From NCBI RefSeq assembly GCF_900104185.1, contig NZ_FNIZ01000007.1, positions 62,001 through 126,000 of the forward strand: DNA of 64,000 bases. The letters run 5' to 3'. Positions 62,245-64,000 of this stretch are shown here, in pieces. The notes beneath the pieces are model-generated. The model saw only the letters and a list, made by a program, of their open reading frames with translations, searched no databases and had not been told where the DNA came from. Position 1 is the first letter of the stretch. Every line of letters starts with the position of its first letter. The position numbers and the translations under genes were made by a program. The DNA is from Halobacillus aidingensis (GTDB taxonomy: Bacteria; Bacillota; Bacilli; Bacillales; Halobacillaceae).

Positions 62245-63240
62245 ATGGTTTCTATTAAAGATGTTGCAAAAAAAGCCCAAGTCTCTACAGCAACCGTATC
62301 TCATGTGATCAATGAGACCAGATTTGTAGCCGATGAGACCAAACAGAAAGTTTACCTGGCGATGAAGGATCTGAATTACCAGCCGAACCGGATCGCAAGA
62401 AGTCTTAGAAGCCGTAAATCGAATACGATCGGACTTTTAGTTCCGTTAGTTGCCGAAGATACATCGAATTTCTTCTTCATGAGCATTGCGAATGGAATTG
62501 AAAAGGTGTTGAAAGAAAATGGATATAACTTAATACTTAGCAATTCCGATGAAGATGAAGGAACGGAAAAAGATCAAATCCGCGTTTTCAATACACAATT
62601 GATTGACGGATTGATCATCGCTCCTGTCAACGGGAAAGATTCAGCGTATAAGCAGGAATTAACCGGTGACTATCCCGTTGTTTATATCGACCGACATCCG
62701 AGCGGCATTGAAGGGGACATGGTTCTTGTTGATAACCTTCGCGGGTCGTATGAGGCAGTCGCTGCTCTCCTTAACAAAGGGTACGAGCGGATCGGCTTTA
62801 TCACAGGCACCCTCGGGATTACGACTAGTGATGAACGCTTGAATGGGTATAAACAAGCCCTGGAAGAAAAAGGGCTTCCCGTAAGGAACGAGTTTATCAA
62901 AGAAGGGCCAGCCACCTTTGAACTAGGCTATCAGTTAGCGAAAGAGCTTCATGAAGCAGGAGTAACGGCTTTGTTTATCGCCAATAATGTCATGACGATG
63001 GGAGCTGTTTCTTACCTTAAGGAACATCAGGTTCAAATACCTGAGGAAATCGGCATTATAGGCTATGACGATTATGATTGGATGAAGATCACGTCACCAC
63101 CTTTATCTGTCGTCAGGCAGCCGGCGTTTGAGATTGGAAAAGTCGCTGTTGAGCAGCTGCTTAAGAGAATAAATGGATCACAAGAGAAATATACAGAAGT
63201 CATGCTCGATTCAGAGTTGGTACAGAGAGGTTCCTTTTAA
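62245..63240 (+). CDS. LacI-family transcriptional regulator
   Basis: 331 residues. SIKDVAKKAQVSTATVSHVI is the LacI helix-turn-helix and NYQPNRIARSLRSRKS the hinge region; the rest is a periplasmic-binding-like effector domain (IGLLVPLVAEDTSNFFFMS, IIGYDDYDWMKITSPPLSVV) of the RbsR/CcpA-like type. Likely controls itself and the sugar ABC operon downstream. Confidence 0.94.
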   Translation: MVSIKDVAKKAQVSTATVSHVINETRFVADETKQKVYLAMKDLNYQPNRIARSLRSRKSNTIGLLVPLVAEDTSNFFFMSIANGIEKVLKENGYNLILSNSDEDEGTEKDQIRVFNTQLIDGLIIAPVNGKDSAYKQELTGDYPVVYIDRHPSGIEGDMVLVDNLRGSYEAVAALLNKGYERIGFITGTLGITTSDERLNGYKQALEEKGLPVRNEFIKEGPATFELGYQLAKELHEAGVTALFIANNVMTMGAVSYLKEHQVQIPEEIGIIGYDDYDWMKITSPPLSVVRQPAFEIGKVAVEQLLKRINGSQEKYTEVMLDSELVQRGSF

Positions 63241-63289
63241 AGAGAACCTTCTCTTTTTAACCATAAAGTAAACGATTACGTAAACGTTT
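63241..63289 (+). promoter_or_regulatory. Short terminator hairpin and LacI-type operator
   Basis: AGAGAA and TTCTCT with TTTT (63241-63258) can end the lacI transcript. AACGATTACGTAAACGTTT at 63271-63289 is the second full operator palindrome. Confidence 0.75.
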
Positions 63290-63345
63290 TTATGGAATGG
63301 AAGGTTGGTTGTCAGCGTTCAATTATGAAATGGGAGGTACGGAGG

Positions 63346-64000
63346 ATGAAAAAATTATCATTGTTGTTGGCAGGGGTTTTAGTCGTGTTGATGCTTGCGG
63401 CTTGTTCGAGTGACAGTAACGCGAACTCAGAAGGCGAAAGTGGGAGTTCCGGGGAGAACACAACAAGTGACACTGTAGAAACGGGCTCTGTTGAAACAAG
63501 TGTTGAAGCTACAGGGGACGAAGAGGTGATGCTTGATTTCTGGATTCACCAGACAGGTGAAGACGAGACGAATGCGTACATTGAGTTGATTGATGCTTTC
63601 AACAAAGAGCATGAGGACATTCATGTCAACGCAGAAGTCATCATTGATGACGGAGCAAGTGCTTACAGTGACAGCATCAATGCCGCTCTTGTAGCAGGCA
63701 ACCTTCCAGATGTGATGGCCGTCGACGGCCCTTACGTCTCAAGCTTTGCTGAAGCTGGAGTGATTCAGCCGATTGACGAATATATCGACGAAGAAACGAA
63801 AAGCCAATATGTAGATTCGATCATTCAACAAGGCACATACAACGATCAATTGTATTCCTTAGGCGCCATGGAAGCTTCCGTCATGCTTTATTACAACAAA
63901 GACTTGTTGGATGAGGCAGGGATCGAGCCGGCTGATTCTATCGAAGAAGCGTGGACATGGGATGAATTGATGGAGAATTCCAAGAAAATGACGACCGAAG
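63346..64000 (+). CDS. Extracellular solute-binding lipoprotein (sugar ABC transporter), partial
   Basis: The first 218 residues of a family-1 solute-binding protein; the gene runs off the window. The signal peptide ends in LMLAACSS, followed by a Ser/Glu/Thr-rich linker (about 25-60), then LDFWIHQTGEDETNAYIELI and VAGNLPDVMAVDGPYVSSFA, as in maltose/glucoside binders. Two ribosome-site candidates (GGGAGGT, GGAGG) lie before the ATG. Next to a LacI regulator, as usual for sugar operons. Confidence 0.93.
   Translation, partial: MKKLSLLLAGVLVVLMLAACSSDSNANSEGESGSSGENTTSDTVETGSVETSVEATGDEEVMLDFWIHQTGEDETNAYIELIDAFNKEHEDIHVNAEVIIDDGASAYSDSINAALVAGNLPDVMAVDGPYVSSFAEAGVIQPIDEYIDEETKSQYVDSIIQQGTYNDQLYSLGAMEASVMLYYNKDLLDEAGIEPADSIEEAWTWDELMENSKKMTTE

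Overview
The window reads as a chromosomal segment of a low-to-mid G+C, spore-former-type Bacillaceae. The support is strong AGGAGG ribosome sites, frequent TTG/GTG starts, a Spo0M-like protein, a CarD-type (YdeB-like) regulator, ykoFEDC under a TPP riboswitch, a zinc-free S14 under Zur boxes, perfect cre sites and an mmg-type methylcitrate cluster. Halobacillus/Virgibacillus-like relatives seem plausible, but genus cannot be settled from the sequence alone.

Layout. 0-10 kb: an edge fluoride channel gene, an FtsW/RodA protein, a 42-bp tandem array, then many short lipoproteins, membrane proteins and GNAT acetyltransferases (one stopped by a nonsense codon). 10-22 kb: Zur-controlled rpsN2 followed by a cluster of long imperfect hairpins, small metabolic genes, a 21-bp tandem array, more GNATs, and a divergent SgrR-like regulator/MFS exporter pair. 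22-26 kb: the thiamine-precursor ECF transporter ykoFEDC with TPP riboswitch. 28.5-43.4 kb: a catabolic island with a GntR repressor and HMG-CoA-lyase-like enzyme facing two near-identical class III CoA-transferases, a cysteine amidohydrolase, HyuA/HyuB, a LeuCD-type hydro-lyase, two transporters and a flavin reductase. Together these suggest ring opening of a cyclic imide, lactam or hydantoin, hydration of an unsaturated diacid, CoA activation and retro-aldol cleavage.

43.5-56 kb: an accessory zone of single small genes with unrelated functions (VOC, NUDIX, alpha/beta hydrolase, ArsR plus SRPBCC, DinB, aminoglycoside-phosphotransferase-like, HhH protein), several gene remnants, and two dispersed repeat families. 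One is a ~57-bp hairpin. The other is a ~45-bp directional motif that follows most genes within about 5-230 bp of their stops. This cassette-like layout, a segmental duplication whose edge falls on a hairpin copy, and three 21/22-bp-period arrays are the least explained structures in the window.

57-61.6 kb: methylcitrate-cycle genes mmgD, mmgE and prpB read leftward, with a cobalamin riboswitch upstream. Between aptamer and genes lies a 32-codon ORF whose stop codon is inside an intrinsic terminator. This suggests that B12 shuts off the B12-independent propionate route through ribosome-coupled attenuation. 62-64 kb: a LacI-type regulator with shared operators and the start of a sugar ABC substrate-binding protein.
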